A DNA stretch of 64,000 nt from an uncultured Eubacteriales bacterium (GCA_902798745.1 CADBXM010000010.1:34427-98426), one strand, 5' to 3'. Positions 25,442 through 35,256 are shown, counted from the stretch's first letter. Made by a program: numbers and translations. The notes: a model not told the origin generated them from the letters alone.

Positions 25442-26779
25442 ATGGCTAAGCAGAGACAGATCATCCAGATCGACGAGAGAGTGCCTCTCGGTAAAGGCAT
25501 TCCTCTCTCTATCCAGCACACATTCGCTATGTTCAGCGCATCGGTGCTCGTACCTTACATCCTCGGGATAAGTCCTTCCATCGCCCTCCTTATGAACGGC
25601 ATCGGAACACTTATCTTTATTTTTGTTACCAAAGGCGGAGCTCCTGCCTACCTCGGATCGTCATTCGCATTCATCTCACCGGCTCTCTTGGTAATCAATA
25701 CCGAAGGGCTTGGCTACAGATACGCGCTCGGAGGATTCGTAGTTACCGGACTACTGATGTGCGCCATCGCCATCCTGATAAAATTCGTCGGGACCAAATG
25801 GATCGATGCTATACTGCCTCCTGCGGCCATGGGCCCTGTAGTTGCGCTTATAGGGCTTGAGCTTGCGGGCTCTGCAGCTCAGACCGCCGGGATCCTTGAC
25901 GGTGAGGGGCATATGGTAGCTGATCTTGACCCTAAGGTGCTGATCGTATTCCTGGTGACACTGCTTCTCGCGGTATTTGGCGGAGTGCTCTACAGAGGAT
26001 TCGCAAGTGCCATCGCGATCCTGATCGCCATTGTTTCAGGTTATGTACTTGCACTCGTGTTCGGTCTCGTGGACTTCTCCACTATTGGCGGAGCCGGCTG
26101 GCTTGAAAAACCTGACTTCCAGTTCCCGTTGTTCAGCGGACAGGCGATCGCGATCATAATCCCGGCCACTCTTGTAGTAGTGTCCGAACATATCGGTCAC
26201 CAGGTAGTTACTTCTGAGGTAGTCGGAAAAGATCTCCTCAGAGACCCTGGACTTCACAGATCGATGTTTGCTGACGGTTTCTCAACAGCTCTCTCGGGAT
26301 GCCTTGGATCCTGCCCTACCACTACTTACGGCGAGAACATCGGCGTTATGGCCATTACAAAGGTATACAGCGTATGGGTCATCGGTGGAGCTGCTGCATT
26401 CTCTATCGCGCTCTCTTTCATCGGTAAGGCCTCGGCTCTTATCCAGACCATTCCTGGCCCTGTAATGGGCGGCGTAAGCTTCCTGCTCTACGGCATGATC
26501 GGAGCTTCCGGTATCAGACTGATGGTAGATGCCAAGATAGATTATTCCAAGGCCAAGAACCTCGCTCTTACTTCAGTCGTATTCGTTGTAGGTCTCTCGG
26601 GTATCGCAGTCAACCTCGGTGATGTATCGCTCAAGGGAATGAGCCTTGCTGCTGTAGTAGGCATGCTTCTCGGACTGATCATGTACCTGCTCGATAAGTT
26701 CAAAATAACAAACGAGTATGAAGGCGCTGAAGAAGAGCCTGAAGAGGTAAAAGACGGAGCAAGGACTTTCACGAAATAG
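25442..26779 (+). CDS. Uracil/xanthine permease (NCS2 family, UraA/PyrP type)
   Basis: This 445-residue protein of the NCS2 nucleobase-cation symporter family has 12-14 hydrophobic segments and N-terminal GIPLSIQHTFAMFSASVLVPYILG. Transport-site motifs are VVVSEHIGHQV (conserved Glu/His) and GCLGSCPTTTYGENIGVMA. The pattern fits uracil permeases better than xanthine carriers, but specificity cannot be read with certainty. No pyrimidine gene neighbours or PyrR-type leader are seen. It is monocistronic between a promoter at 25371 and a terminator at 26802. Confidence 0.9.
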   Translation: MAKQRQIIQIDERVPLGKGIPLSIQHTFAMFSASVLVPYILGISPSIALLMNGIGTLIFIFVTKGGAPAYLGSSFAFISPALLVINTEGLGYRYALGGFVVTGLLMCAIAILIKFVGTKWIDAILPPAAMGPVVALIGLELAGSAAQTAGILDGEGHMVADLDPKVLIVFLVTLLLAVFGGVLYRGFASAIAILIAIVSGYVLALVFGLVDFSTIGGAGWLEKPDFQFPLFSGQAIAIIIPATLVVVSEHIGHQVVTSEVVGKDLLRDPGLHRSMFADGFSTALSGCLGSCPTTTYGENIGVMAITKVYSVWVIGGAAAFSIALSFIGKASALIQTIPGPVMGGVSFLLYGMIGASGIRLMVDAKIDYSKAKNLALTSVVFVVGLSGIAVNLGDVSLKGMSLAAVVGMLLGLIMYLLDKFKITNEYEGAEEEPEEVKDGARTFTK

Positions 26780-26801
26780 TTCAGTCTTACACGAACGATT
26801 T

Positions 26802-26835
26802 AGGTGGGATGTATTACAAACATCCCACCTTTTTT
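26802..26835 (+). terminator. Intrinsic terminator of the permease gene
   Basis: AGGTGGGATGT and ACATCCCACCT form a perfect 11-bp stem followed by TTTTT. Confidence 0.93.
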
Positions 26836-26913
26836 AATATTTACTCTTTCATATTTATGATAAAATCTCTACATAATTGATTAAGTCTTAAGACAGAAAT
26901 AAAGGGGGAAACA

Positions 26914-28059
26914 ATGGCTACTGAAAGGATACTGGTAATGAACCTCGGCTCTACATCCAGCAAGATAGCAGTCTACGAGGATGATAAAGAATTATTCAGT
27001 GATACTCTCCGTCACAGTGCAGAGGAACTGGCCGTCTTCGATGATGTTACCGAGCAGTTCGAATTCAGAAGAGATATGATATATGAGTCACTTGAGAAGA
27101 ACGGTGTTCCTGTCGATTCGCTTACAGCCGCTGTATCGAGAGGCGGAAACATCATTGCCTGCCCTCACGGCGCCATTGGCATCGATAAGGCTATGGTCGA
27201 CTATCTGACAAGACCTGAAGACATGGCCAAGCACCCTTCTCTTATCGGAAGCATGATCGCTTTCGAACTTCACGAAGACAAGGGGATCCCGGTATGCATC
27301 TATGATGCTATCGGAACCGATGAGAAGATTCCTCTCTGCAGAGTAAGCGGCGTGCCTGAACTGCCTCACTTCACTGTTGGACATACTCTCAACACCCGCG
27401 CTATGGCAATCAAATGCGCCGAAGAAAGACTGGGAAAGAAATTCGAGGAATGCACTTTCATCGTTGCACATCTTGGCGGAGGCAGCGCGATACGGCTTTA
27501 TAAAGATGGCGTCAACATCGACAGCGTAAATGATGATGAAGGCAACTTCACACCTGAAAGAGGCGGCGGCGTAGGAGCCAAGGGGCTGGTCGATCTCTGC
27601 TACAACGGAAAGTATTCATATAAAGAAGCTATGAAGTTGTTCCACGGCAAAGGCGGACTTATAGCTCACCTTGGCACAAATGATGCCCGTGAAGTCGAAA
27701 AGATGATAGCGGATGGCGACGGATATGCCAAGATCGTATACGAAGCGATGTGCCTCAATGTAGCCAAGGATATAGCAAAGCTCGCCGCGACTGTATGCGG
27801 TAAAGTGGATCGCGTAATCCTTACAGGCGGTATCTCCTATTCAAAATATGTGTCCGAGTATATTACGGAACATGTGGACTTTATCTGCCCTGTTGAGGTA
27901 ATGGCAGGCGAATACGAGATGGAAGCTTTGGCCGCAGGATGCCTGAGAGTGCTCAGAGGTGAAGAAAAACTTCAAGACTTCGGAGAAGTCATGGCAAGCG
28001 CGAAAGATCGCATAAGGATCTACCCGGGAGTGGAACCGGGCACAGCACCGAAACGCTGA
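26914..28059 (+). CDS. buk: Butyrate kinase (branched-chain/short-chain acyl kinase)
   Basis: This 381-residue acetokinase-family enzyme makes ATP from butyryl phosphate. Signatures are LVMNLGSTSSKIAVYEDD (phosphate 1), RGGNIIACPHGA, VAHLGGGSAIRLYKDG and RVILTGGISYSKYV (adenosine loop). Length and sequence fit Buk rather than acetate kinase. No phosphotransbutyrylase (ptb), its usual partner, lies on either side. It has an AAAGGGGGAAAC ribosome binding site and a convergent terminator at 28098. Confidence 0.93.
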   Translation: MATERILVMNLGSTSSKIAVYEDDKELFSDTLRHSAEELAVFDDVTEQFEFRRDMIYESLEKNGVPVDSLTAAVSRGGNIIACPHGAIGIDKAMVDYLTRPEDMAKHPSLIGSMIAFELHEDKGIPVCIYDAIGTDEKIPLCRVSGVPELPHFTVGHTLNTRAMAIKCAEERLGKKFEECTFIVAHLGGGSAIRLYKDGVNIDSVNDDEGNFTPERGGGVGAKGLVDLCYNGKYSYKEAMKLFHGKGGLIAHLGTNDAREVEKMIADGDGYAKIVYEAMCLNVAKDIAKLAATVCGKVDRVILTGGISYSKYVSEYITEHVDFICPVEVMAGEYEMEALAAGCLRVLRGEEKLQDFGEVMASAKDRIRIYPGVEPGTAPKR

Positions 28060-28097
28060 TAGTTCGCCACGGCAATTCAAATCGAAGCAACATAAAG

Positions 28098-28137
28098 ACA
28101 CGCTTTCAGAGAATCGTTCATCTGAAAGCGTGTTTTT
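28098..28137 (+). terminator. Intrinsic terminator after buk
   Basis: ACACGCTTTCAGA and TCTGAAAGCGTGT form a perfect 13-bp stem with a 10-nt loop and TTTT tail. The stem may also act on the convergent aminotransferase transcript. Confidence 0.92.
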
Positions 28138-28161
28138 CAGTAGTTTATCGGAGAACGGTAA

Positions 28162-29361
28162 TCAGTCGATTAGACCGAACTTCCTTCCCACATTGTACCA
28201 ATGCTCTTTGGAATTCTGTATGGTCTCATTCTTTCCGCAGAAAGCGGCCCTAGCCCAGCCCGGGCCTTCGAATCCACTTCCCGGAGTTATCAATATCCCC
28301 TCTTCTTTTGCCGCATTGACGAATTCGTACTCATCTGGTACAGGCGATTTGATCCACATATAGAACGCACCCTGAGGATAAATGCACTCAAGCCCCGCCC
28401 CCGTCACGATCTCGTACAGATCGTGGGCATTCTTTTTATAGTAATCAAGATCTGCTCTTTTCTTGAGACATTTCTCAACTATCAGTTCCTGGATAGACGG
28501 GCCGTTTGTCAGGCCGATAATTCTGCATGCGATGACCAGAGCGGCAAAGAGTTCCTCATGGCCTTCGGCACACTTAGGAACGGCCACATATCCTATGCGG
28601 TCTCCCGGAAGCGACAGCGATTTTGACCACGAATACGCGATGAGCGAATCTGCATAGTAGCTGCCCGGAAATGGCACTTCAGAACCATCATATACAAGCT
28701 CTCTGTACGGTTCATCACAGATAAGGTAAATCGTATGACCGAACTTCTCTTCTGCTTCTCGCAGAACATCAGCGACAGCATCGAGAGCCTTTCTGGTATA
28801 AATCTTCCCGGTAGGATTGTTTGGATTGTTGATCAGTACAGCCTTGACCTCAGGCACCAGTATCTCTCTGAGAGCCTCAGCATCAGGATCGAAGTTGAGT
28901 TCCTCATTGGCCGGTACCACAAGTGTCTCTACTCCCCAATTTCCGACCCAATTTCCGTACTCAACGAAATAAGGAGCGAACACTACCATCTTATCACCCG
29001 GATTGAAGATGCACCTGCAGATCATATTTATTCCGTAAGCGGCACCACAGGTCATGACTATGTGGTCAACGTCGAAATAGTCGCCTCCCGCCCTCTCATT
29101 GAGGTCGTCAGCGATCGCCTTTCTTGTCGATTCATATCCGGCATTTGAGGGATAACCGTGAACAAAGAGCGGATCAAGTTCGTGATTGATCTCATCAATG
29201 GCGTCAAATACTTCCTGAGGAGGTTCAAGGCCCGGATTCCCTATGCTGAAATCAAAGACATTTTCAGCTCCGCGTTCTTTTGCCATCCTTTTGCCTTCCT
29301 CGAACATAGCTCTTATAGCTGAGCCGCGCTCCATATAAGGCCTCATTGTTTCAGAAATCAT
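28162..29361 (-). CDS. PLP-dependent class I/II aminotransferase
   Basis: This 399-residue fold-type I aminotransferase has DFSIGNP near the N-terminus, NNPNNPTGKIYTR (Asn contacting PLP), CDEPYRELVYDG (Asp-Tyr pair) and the Schiff-base lysine in YSWSKSLSLPGDRIGY (Lys247). It resembles aspartate/alanine-type enzymes, but the substrate is not readable. It is divergent from the DUF1015 gene. DUF1015 genes often neighbour serine-pathway genes, so a role in serine/phosphoserine metabolism is possible. Confidence 0.88.
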   Translation of the reverse strand: MISETMRPYMERGSAIRAMFEEGKRMAKERGAENVFDFSIGNPGLEPPQEVFDAIDEINHELDPLFVHGYPSNAGYESTRKAIADDLNERAGGDYFDVDHIVMTCGAAYGINMICRCIFNPGDKMVVFAPYFVEYGNWVGNWGVETLVVPANEELNFDPDAEALREILVPEVKAVLINNPNNPTGKIYTRKALDAVADVLREAEEKFGHTIYLICDEPYRELVYDGSEVPFPGSYYADSLIAYSWSKSLSLPGDRIGYVAVPKCAEGHEELFAALVIACRIIGLTNGPSIQELIVEKCLKKRADLDYYKKNAHDLYEIVTGAGLECIYPQGAFYMWIKSPVPDEYEFVNAAKEEGILITPGSGFEGPGWARAAFCGKNETIQNSKEHWYNVGRKFGLID

Positions 29362-29455
29362 CTAACTACCTCCGAAAGTGTGATCAGGAATTCCACAGCA
29401 ACAATATGCACTCTTGCCGATCCTGTTCTCTATAATTATTGTAGCACAATCGCCC

Positions 29456-29484
29456 TTGCAATAAGGCGTCATTTATTCGATAAT
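29456..29484 (+). promoter_or_regulatory. Predicted sigma-A promoter for the DUF1015 gene
   Basis: TTGCAA (29456-29461) and GATAAT (29479-29484) are 17 bp apart. The gene begins 80 bp further on, behind a TTGGAGGAAAT ribosome binding site. Confidence 0.6.
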
Positions 29485-29564
29485 AGCAAGAGGGATTGTA
29501 TTTTGTTTATACATGACAAAATCACTGCAACAATCATTTTCACACTTATTTTGGAGGAAATAAA

Positions 29565-30815
29565 ATGTCAACATATGACTGGGGTAAATTCGGATTTCAT
29601 ATTCCAAAGATCATGCTTCCAAAGGAAGGCACTGACTACTACAAATGGGCTGTAGTCGCATGTGACCAGTTCACATCCGAGCCTGAATACTGGGATCAGG
29701 TAGAAGAGATCGTAGGCGATGCGCCATCAACTCTGAGGCTGATGCTGCCTGAGCTCTATCTCGATGGTCCTGATGAGGCTGAGAGGATCAAAAACGTACG
29801 TGCTACTATGGATAAATACCTTGAGGACGGCACTCTCAGTCTTGTGATCGCTACAGATCTCGAAGCTTACGATTTCAGCAAGGGTTCCACTTCACTCACA
29901 AGAGCGACTGAAGGCACAGTTGTTGAACGTATACCGCCTCGTCTCAGGATCAGAGGAGACGCTCCTATCGAGATGCCTCATATCCTCATCCTTATTGACG
30001 ACCCTGATAAGACAGTGATCGAACCGCTCGTGGATCAGCCAAAGGAAGTCATCTATGATACAGACCTTATGATGGACGGCGGACATATCACAGGATCCTT
30101 CATCAAGGAAAAGGATCTCGAGGGCGCTAAAGAAGCTCTTTCCGCACTCTTCGACAAAGCTGAAGAAAAGTATGGCGAAGGCCATGTGATCTTCCAGGCA
30201 ATGGGAGACGGAAACCACTCGCTGGCTACAGCAAAGACAGCTTGGGAAAACATCAAGAAGACTCTCACACCTGAAGAGATCGAGAACCATCCTGCAAGAT
30301 ATGCACTCTGCGAGATCGAGAATATCCACGATGAGGGTATCGTATTCGAGCCTATCCACAGAGTCGTATTCGCGAAGAATGGTCAGAGCGGTATGGATAT
30401 CGTAAATGACACAGTCGCCAAGCTCGATGCTGCTAATGGAAAGGCATATCTCGCTGACGCTGATGCTTCTGCTCCTGAAGGCGCATTTGAGATCCCTTAT
30501 ATCACAGCTGAAGGCAGAGGAAAGATCATCATCGAAGATCCTGCAAATAAGCTTGAGGTCGGCGCTCTTCAGAATGTCCTCGACGTCATGGTCAAAGAAG
30601 AGAAGACTTGTGACATCGACTACATCCACGGTACAGATGCTGTTGAAAAGCTCTCTGCAAAGGAAGGAAATGCCGGATTCATGCTTCCTTCGATGGACAA
30701 GTTCATGCTCTTCCCTGCAGTAGCTGCAGATGGAGCTCTTCCGAGAAAAACTTTCTCCATGGGAGAAGCAAACGAAAAGAGATACTACATCGAGGCAAGA
30801 TACATCGCCAAATAA
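29565..30815 (+). CDS. DUF1015 family protein (SerK/SbnI-like, possible serine kinase)
   Basis: This 416-residue DUF1015 protein has the typical YYKWAVVACDQFTSEPEYW start, the central HILILIDDPDK, and the MGDGNHSLATAK motif (about residue 210). The family is related to the archaeal ADP-dependent serine kinase SerK and to SbnI, which phosphorylate free serine; the conserved GDGNHS segment belongs to the presumed active site. A kinase role here is inference by homology. It is monocistronic, with strong codon preference suggesting high expression. A perfect stem terminator follows. Confidence 0.85.
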   Translation: MSTYDWGKFGFHIPKIMLPKEGTDYYKWAVVACDQFTSEPEYWDQVEEIVGDAPSTLRLMLPELYLDGPDEAERIKNVRATMDKYLEDGTLSLVIATDLEAYDFSKGSTSLTRATEGTVVERIPPRLRIRGDAPIEMPHILILIDDPDKTVIEPLVDQPKEVIYDTDLMMDGGHITGSFIKEKDLEGAKEALSALFDKAEEKYGEGHVIFQAMGDGNHSLATAKTAWENIKKTLTPEEIENHPARYALCEIENIHDEGIVFEPIHRVVFAKNGQSGMDIVNDTVAKLDAANGKAYLADADASAPEGAFEIPYITAEGRGKIIIEDPANKLEVGALQNVLDVMVKEEKTCDIDYIHGTDAVEKLSAKEGNAGFMLPSMDKFMLFPAVAADGALPRKTFSMGEANEKRYYIEARYIAK

Positions 30816-30833
30816 GACATTTGTCAAGTCAGG

Positions 30834-30863
30834 TACCGGAGGCTCGTCCTCCGGTATTTTTTT
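30834..30863 (+). terminator. Intrinsic terminator of the DUF1015 gene
   Basis: TACCGGAGG and CCTCCGGTA form a perfect 9-bp stem followed by TTTTTTT. Confidence 0.93.
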
Positions 30864-30870
30864 CTTACGC

Positions 30871-30908
30871 AAAAGCGGCCTTGGGAATCATTCCCTGCGG
30901 CCGCTTTT
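30871..30908 (-). terminator. Hairpin terminator of the secreted C39-like gene
   Basis: AAAAGCGGCC and GGCCGCTTTT form a 10-bp stem around a GGGAAT/ATTCCC inner stem. On the minus strand it ends in TTTTGCG, 43 bp past the gene's stop. Confidence 0.75.
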
Positions 30909-30950
30909 GCAGAATTGGATGCTTATCGCTTGCGAAGATAGATATCTGAA

Positions 30951-32228
30951 CTAATAAACTGTAAATTTCTTTTTCACAAGCGTTTTGGATTTTACTGTAT
31001 CCGATGCTTTTATTTTGTAGTAATATGTTCCCTTCCCAAGTTTTCCGAACCTGATCTTTCTATCAAGTTTTTTTACATTATAAGTTTTCTTGCCCGGTTT
31101 TGCGCTTGCCTTGCACTTCACCTTGCCTTTACTATTCACGACCATGACCGTGACTTTTGTCAGTTTATTATTCGAACTTATCTTGCCTTTAATGGAATAT
31201 GCTTTTCCCTTTTTGATCTTTTTCGGATAGTTATATGATTTTATCTTCAGAGTGGACTCTCCGGTGACGGTGAATGACGCATTTACCAAAACCGCAGAAG
31301 CCTTCTCATCCGTGGCAGTTATCTTATACTTGAATGTTCCGACCGGGACAGTACCGAATTTAATATCATAGTCGATCTTTGAGAGATCATATGACCATGC
31401 ATCAGGATTTACCGTCTTAGATATCATTGCCTTGCCGGAAGAATTATATACACCGACTACGACTTTTTTGATTCTGTAGTTAGAGCTGATGATCCCCCTT
31501 ACGCTGAAGCCATAGCCCTGCTTCAATGAATCAGGTATAGTCTGATCGCTTATAGATAGTTCTGAGGCATAGTTCACGTTACTTGCCGAGAGCGGTTTTA
31601 TAGGCTGACCTGCTTTAGGCTTTGGCGCATTCTTTGCAAGCCCCACTTCTTTTATGTACCAGTATTTAGTGACCTTTGAAGGCCCTTTCATAGATGTATC
31701 CGACCATGTCTGTATCCCTTTGGCAGCGTTACCTGTGTTATGGAGCGAGTCAGCAGCATATACTACGCCGTTCCTCAATCCGGTCACAAGGACTCCATGG
31801 GTCCCATTCTTGGATGCATCTTTCCCCCATACAACAAATCCTTCGGGATGCTGCTTAAGCAGCTTCTCGAATTCCTTTATCCTTGCCGCGTCTCCATTTC
31901 CACTGAATTTTCCGCAACCGATACTGAACGAAAGCCCGTCCGCCTCATAAGTGTATGAATTCCGGAGCTGCCCCAGTATTGTCGCGTGGCCCCTCAGCGT
32001 TTTGTTGGTCACTTCGGCCCATGCTTTTGAACCTCGCATGATCAGTGATCTTCTGATCATGTATTTGCTTGCAGTCAGTATGCAGTCGCCGCTTTGATAA
32101 TCACTCTTAGGTGTGTGATATACAGCAGGATCAGCTATATTAATGACCTCAGCAAATATACTCTGAGCAGGCGCCGCGCTTATAATCATCGTCAGCACCA
32201 GGAGTATGGCCGCAAGTCTTTTTTTCAT
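30951..32228 (-). CDS. Secreted C39-like papain-fold protein with two Ig-like repeats
   Basis: Starting from the ATG at 32228 (AAAGGTG site, 425 residues), it has a signal peptide (MKKRLAAILLVLTMI, cleaved near residue 25). A cysteine-peptidase-like domain follows with a plausible triad: Cys49 in SGDCILTASKYM, His144 in NGTHGVLVTG and Asp160 in YAADSLHN. Residues about 225-325 and 328-425 are two related beta repeats: GFSVRGIISSNYRIKKV parallels YSIKGKISSNNKLTKV. The C-terminus is lysine-rich and without an LPXTG or membrane anchor, so it may bind the cell wall by charge. A frame extension to 32255 lacks a better site. Substrate unknown. Confidence 0.8.
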   Translation of the reverse strand: MKKRLAAILLVLTMIISAAPAQSIFAEVINIADPAVYHTPKSDYQSGDCILTASKYMIRRSLIMRGSKAWAEVTNKTLRGHATILGQLRNSYTYEADGLSFSIGCGKFSGNGDAARIKEFEKLLKQHPEGFVVWGKDASKNGTHGVLVTGLRNGVVYAADSLHNTGNAAKGIQTWSDTSMKGPSKVTKYWYIKEVGLAKNAPKPKAGQPIKPLSASNVNYASELSISDQTIPDSLKQGYGFSVRGIISSNYRIKKVVVGVYNSSGKAMISKTVNPDAWSYDLSKIDYDIKFGTVPVGTFKYKITATDEKASAVLVNASFTVTGESTLKIKSYNYPKKIKKGKAYSIKGKISSNNKLTKVTVMVVNSKGKVKCKASAKPGKKTYNVKKLDRKIRFGKLGKGTYYYKIKASDTVKSKTLVKKKFTVY

Positions 32229-32375
32229 AAACACCTTTTGTATAACAAATCCCAATAATATGTGCTAAAGTCGCACATTACCTAGTATGTAAACACTACC
32301 CCACTTGGCGCCACAGATGTTCGATTCTAACTAACTGTTAAGCGCAGTCTTTACAAATATTTATAAAAAAGAGCA

Positions 32376-32400
32376 AAAAAAAACGGGCCTTACAGCCCGT
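32376..32400 (-). terminator. Intrinsic terminator of second YitT gene
   Basis: ACGGGC and GCCCGT form a 6-bp stem. On the minus strand it is followed by TTTTTTTT, 11 bp past the YitT stop. Confidence 0.88.
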
Positions 32401-32410
32401 GTCTCGAACA

Positions 32411-33316
32411 TTAGTTGTTGTATACATCCTTTATATTGGAAAAATGTTTGCCCCAGACCGTCAATACGGAGCTCATAGCAGAGAATGCATCCGGATCGTT
32501 CTCGGCGATGAACCTCTTGATCAGTAGGGCCTCCTGCGGAGTGCATACCACTGAAAGTGTCCGTTTTTCATTTTTTGTGTACTCTCCCCTTGATATGTGA
32601 GATGTCACATCACGCTCAAGATCGTCCAGTACATATCTTGTAATAGTTTCTCCTTTTTCTTCAGAACTCGGAACTATTTCAAATTTCACAGTCCTTCCAT
32701 TGTATCCTGTCAGTATCGCCGATATAACGCGGGCTGTTACTATAGATGTGATCACGGCATACATCGCGACATTAGTGTCGAACACAAACGCCGAGATGAT
32801 GATGATAGTGACATCTATAACCAGCTTGATATCCGCAACTCTTAGGAAATTGAACACTTTATACTTCAGCACTCTGGCAAGAGTATCGGTCCCGCCCGAG
32901 GAATATCCTCCCACATATCCTATGCCGGAAGCCAAGCCGTAAAACACACCCATGATCAAAGAAGCCAGCAGACGGTCTTCCGAATCGAGCAGCTGAAAGT
33001 CGATATGCTCGAAAATAAAAAGCAATACCGGATATGTGATAGCAAGTGCGATGATCCGTTCCAGTTCCTTTTTACCCATCGTTATCCAAGCTGTTATTAC
33101 GATCACCATGGATATCGAATAATAAACAAGTGAGTAATCCCAAGGGAACACATGAGTGATCATCCTTGTGATACCCGGCAGTCCGCCCGATGTCATACCA
33201 TTTGGGATCATGACGAACATCTGAACGAAAGTACTGCAAAATGCCGATAATAGTATTATGAGGAATTCTCTGAGTATCTTCCCCACTTTAGTTGTAGGTT
33301 TGCGAATATGGTCCAT
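32411..33316 (-). CDS. YitT family membrane protein, second copy
   Basis: This 301-residue paralogue of the 4.2-5.3 kb gene shares MIPNGMTSGGLPGITRMI near residue 35, GYSSGGTDTLARVLKYK in mid-chain and the DUF2179 segment VVCTPQEALLIKRFIAENDPDAF. It lacks the long N-terminal extension of the first copy. Five membrane segments are visible. Function in transport is unknown. It lies 15 bp downstream of the CARF-like gene, so the two may be co-transcribed. Confidence 0.9.
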   Translation of the reverse strand: MDHIRKPTTKVGKILREFLIILLSAFCSTFVQMFVMIPNGMTSGGLPGITRMITHVFPWDYSLVYYSISMVIVITAWITMGKKELERIIALAITYPVLLFIFEHIDFQLLDSEDRLLASLIMGVFYGLASGIGYVGGYSSGGTDTLARVLKYKVFNFLRVADIKLVIDVTIIIISAFVFDTNVAMYAVITSIVTARVISAILTGYNGRTVKFEIVPSSEEKGETITRYVLDDLERDVTSHISRGEYTKNEKRTLSVVCTPQEALLIKRFIAENDPDAFSAMSSVLTVWGKHFSNIKDVYNN

Positions 33317-33331
33317 TAGATATCTCTATTG

Positions 33332-35227
33332 TCAGTTATTCAAGTTGTCCTGTTTTTTATCTCCGGACGATTTGCTTCGAGCCGTCTTTAGTGTCTGCGC
33401 GTATGCCCTTATCTCAGAATTGTTTATTCTCATGATATGGGAATGTTCACCCGGCATACATTCCATAACTTTGTCGTAACAGCTTATGAATGTTTCAACC
33501 GCCTGTCGAATTAAATTCAGTCTCTCGCTTACATCGCCTTCTTTCCTTCCAAAACTTTCTACGGATTCTTCTGCATGATTAGTCACGTTTCTCACATAAC
33601 CTATCACATTGTAAGCGAAAAGAAGTCCATAGAGTGTCTCTTTGTCCGAACATAAGGTGTGCGCGCGAATTACCGCTTCATCATCTATATCGAGGTCTGA
33701 GATCCTTACTTCAGCATACGCCCGCTGGAAAGGAATGCCACTTCCCTTTATATCCATTTTGTCAGTGCGGTCTCTTCCGTAGAACTTGACGAAGTAATGA
33801 TCTATGTCATCGAGTTTGTATTTTTCAAAGTGCCTGAGATTGTAATATATCTCCCCGAAGATGCTTACTACTTTCTCTCTGTCTTCATCTGAATCAAGAT
33901 AGTAATAGATGCCATTGTGGACAAAATCACGAGGAGCTCTTGACTCGATCAAAGTCAGGGTCTGTTGCCAGAAACCTTTTCTGTATGCCCACTTAACGAG
34001 ATCGATAAAGTTGACTCTGTCTCCCGTCACTAAAACTCCATAATCATCTTTGATTCCGTTGATGATTATATCGAAATAACTCTCGATCAAATTGTCACTA
34101 GGTATAAAGTCTCCCTCGTCAAAGATTGCTCTCAGGGTGTTTATGCCACGCTCGATGTCGGTGATATCGCATAGTGATATGCCGACATCTATGGTCCTCA
34201 TGGCGTTGAGCAATCGCTCTATATATACATTCTCCATATTCTGCTTTTTCCAGTAATCCATAAGAAGGTCGGTCTTACCATATTGAAGAAAGGCTCTGGT
34301 ACCGGCGAGCAGATCGGATATCCCGTACAGTTCTGTGTCATCTGTGATGGCGTTGGTAAAATCATCCGACATATGCGTCGCGGTTGCGATCTTTCTGATC
34401 TTTACATGGCTGTTGGAGATAGCCTTAAGTATATCTATGAAGTTGATCAGAGCAAACGAGTCGGTGGCATCTTCGCTCAAAATACAAATATACAGATCGA
34501 TGTCTATTTCTGTACCTGACTTCCTGATGAGCCTGTTGAATCCGTTTGCCAACTTATCACCAAATGAAAGGCTCCCATTTGTATCCGTAGGAATGAACCT
34601 GATCTTAACTTCTTCGTTGCCATTCAGGAGCTCCAGCTTGGCAGTGTCTTTCATCTCGCCATATAGATAATTGAGTGTCCATGCTCTGTATCGCATGGGA
34701 TCATCCGAGACTTCAGGCAGAGCCTCCATTATTTCTTTCATAAAGAGCTTCCTAAGATATTCATCACTTCTCAGCAAATCAAACATTCGATTGAATCTGA
34801 TGTTCATGTCGGGCTTGATATGTTCACTGTAGAACATACGGCAAAAGTCTTTTATCTTGCTTTGTTCCTCTTCAGTGAGAAGATCCCTTATGTCCTGGTC
34901 CTCGATCCTTATCTCATCGATATACTGGGCCAGCCTGTATCTGAGCAAACTGTAAGTGGAAAGATTCCTGATATCCGATGAATAAAACGACGAGCCTTCG
35001 CGGAGAACGATCTGTTTCATCTCGTCGCCCGGATCGTATGTGGTCTTGCTTCCGAGAGTTATGATCTCATCGATGTGATGATTGGCAAGCATGTACTTCG
35101 AGCTTGCTTCAGCTGCGAGAATAGCGTCGCAGTACAATGTCCTCTCGGAGTCAGACGTGTAGTAGTAGTCAACATCCGGATTCGCTTTTCCTCCAAACAG
35201 AGACGTGATCATTATGCTGTATTTCAT
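33332..35227 (-). CDS. Orphan CARF-domain protein with HEPN-like C-terminus (Csx1/TM1812-like), putative RNase
   Basis: This 631-residue protein is counted from the ATG at 35227; a TTG start at 35266 lies in a leader hairpin. The N-terminus MKYSIMITSLFGG and then IDEIITLGSKTTYD resemble the first Rossmann strands of TM1812/Csx1-type CARF proteins. The middle segment (ICILSEDATDSFALINF... HVKIRKIATATHM... LYGISDLLAG) follows the order of the second CARF half. Near the C-terminus, GYVRNVTNHAEE gives the R-X4-H motif (Arg546, His551) of HEPN ribonucleases. No CRISPR array, cas10 or cyclase is in the window. It has its own promoter. Resemblance is by eye, so domain naming is tentative; a cyclic-oligonucleotide-sensing RNase is the inferred role. 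Confidence 0.65.
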   Translation of the reverse strand: MKYSIMITSLFGGKANPDVDYYYTSDSERTLYCDAILAAEASSKYMLANHHIDEIITLGSKTTYDPGDEMKQIVLREGSSFYSSDIRNLSTYSLLRYRLAQYIDEIRIEDQDIRDLLTEEEQSKIKDFCRMFYSEHIKPDMNIRFNRMFDLLRSDEYLRKLFMKEIMEALPEVSDDPMRYRAWTLNYLYGEMKDTAKLELLNGNEEVKIRFIPTDTNGSLSFGDKLANGFNRLIRKSGTEIDIDLYICILSEDATDSFALINFIDILKAISNSHVKIRKIATATHMSDDFTNAITDDTELYGISDLLAGTRAFLQYGKTDLLMDYWKKQNMENVYIERLLNAMRTIDVGISLCDITDIERGINTLRAIFDEGDFIPSDNLIESYFDIIINGIKDDYGVLVTGDRVNFIDLVKWAYRKGFWQQTLTLIESRAPRDFVHNGIYYYLDSDEDREKVVSIFGEIYYNLRHFEKYKLDDIDHYFVKFYGRDRTDKMDIKGSGIPFQRAYAEVRISDLDIDDEAVIRAHTLCSDKETLYGLLFAYNVIGYVRNVTNHAEESVESFGRKEGDVSERLNLIRQAVETFISCYDKVMECMPGEHSHIMRINNSEIRAYAQTLKTARSKSSGDKKQDNLNN

Positions 35228-35256
35228 ATTTTTACTTCCCTTCTTCAGGATCTTGC

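Noticed and set aside
29892-30872. Long minus-strand frame opposite the DUF1015 gene
   Set aside because: It is a codon-bias shadow of the plus-strand gene with serine/cysteine-rich low-quality translation and no start signals.
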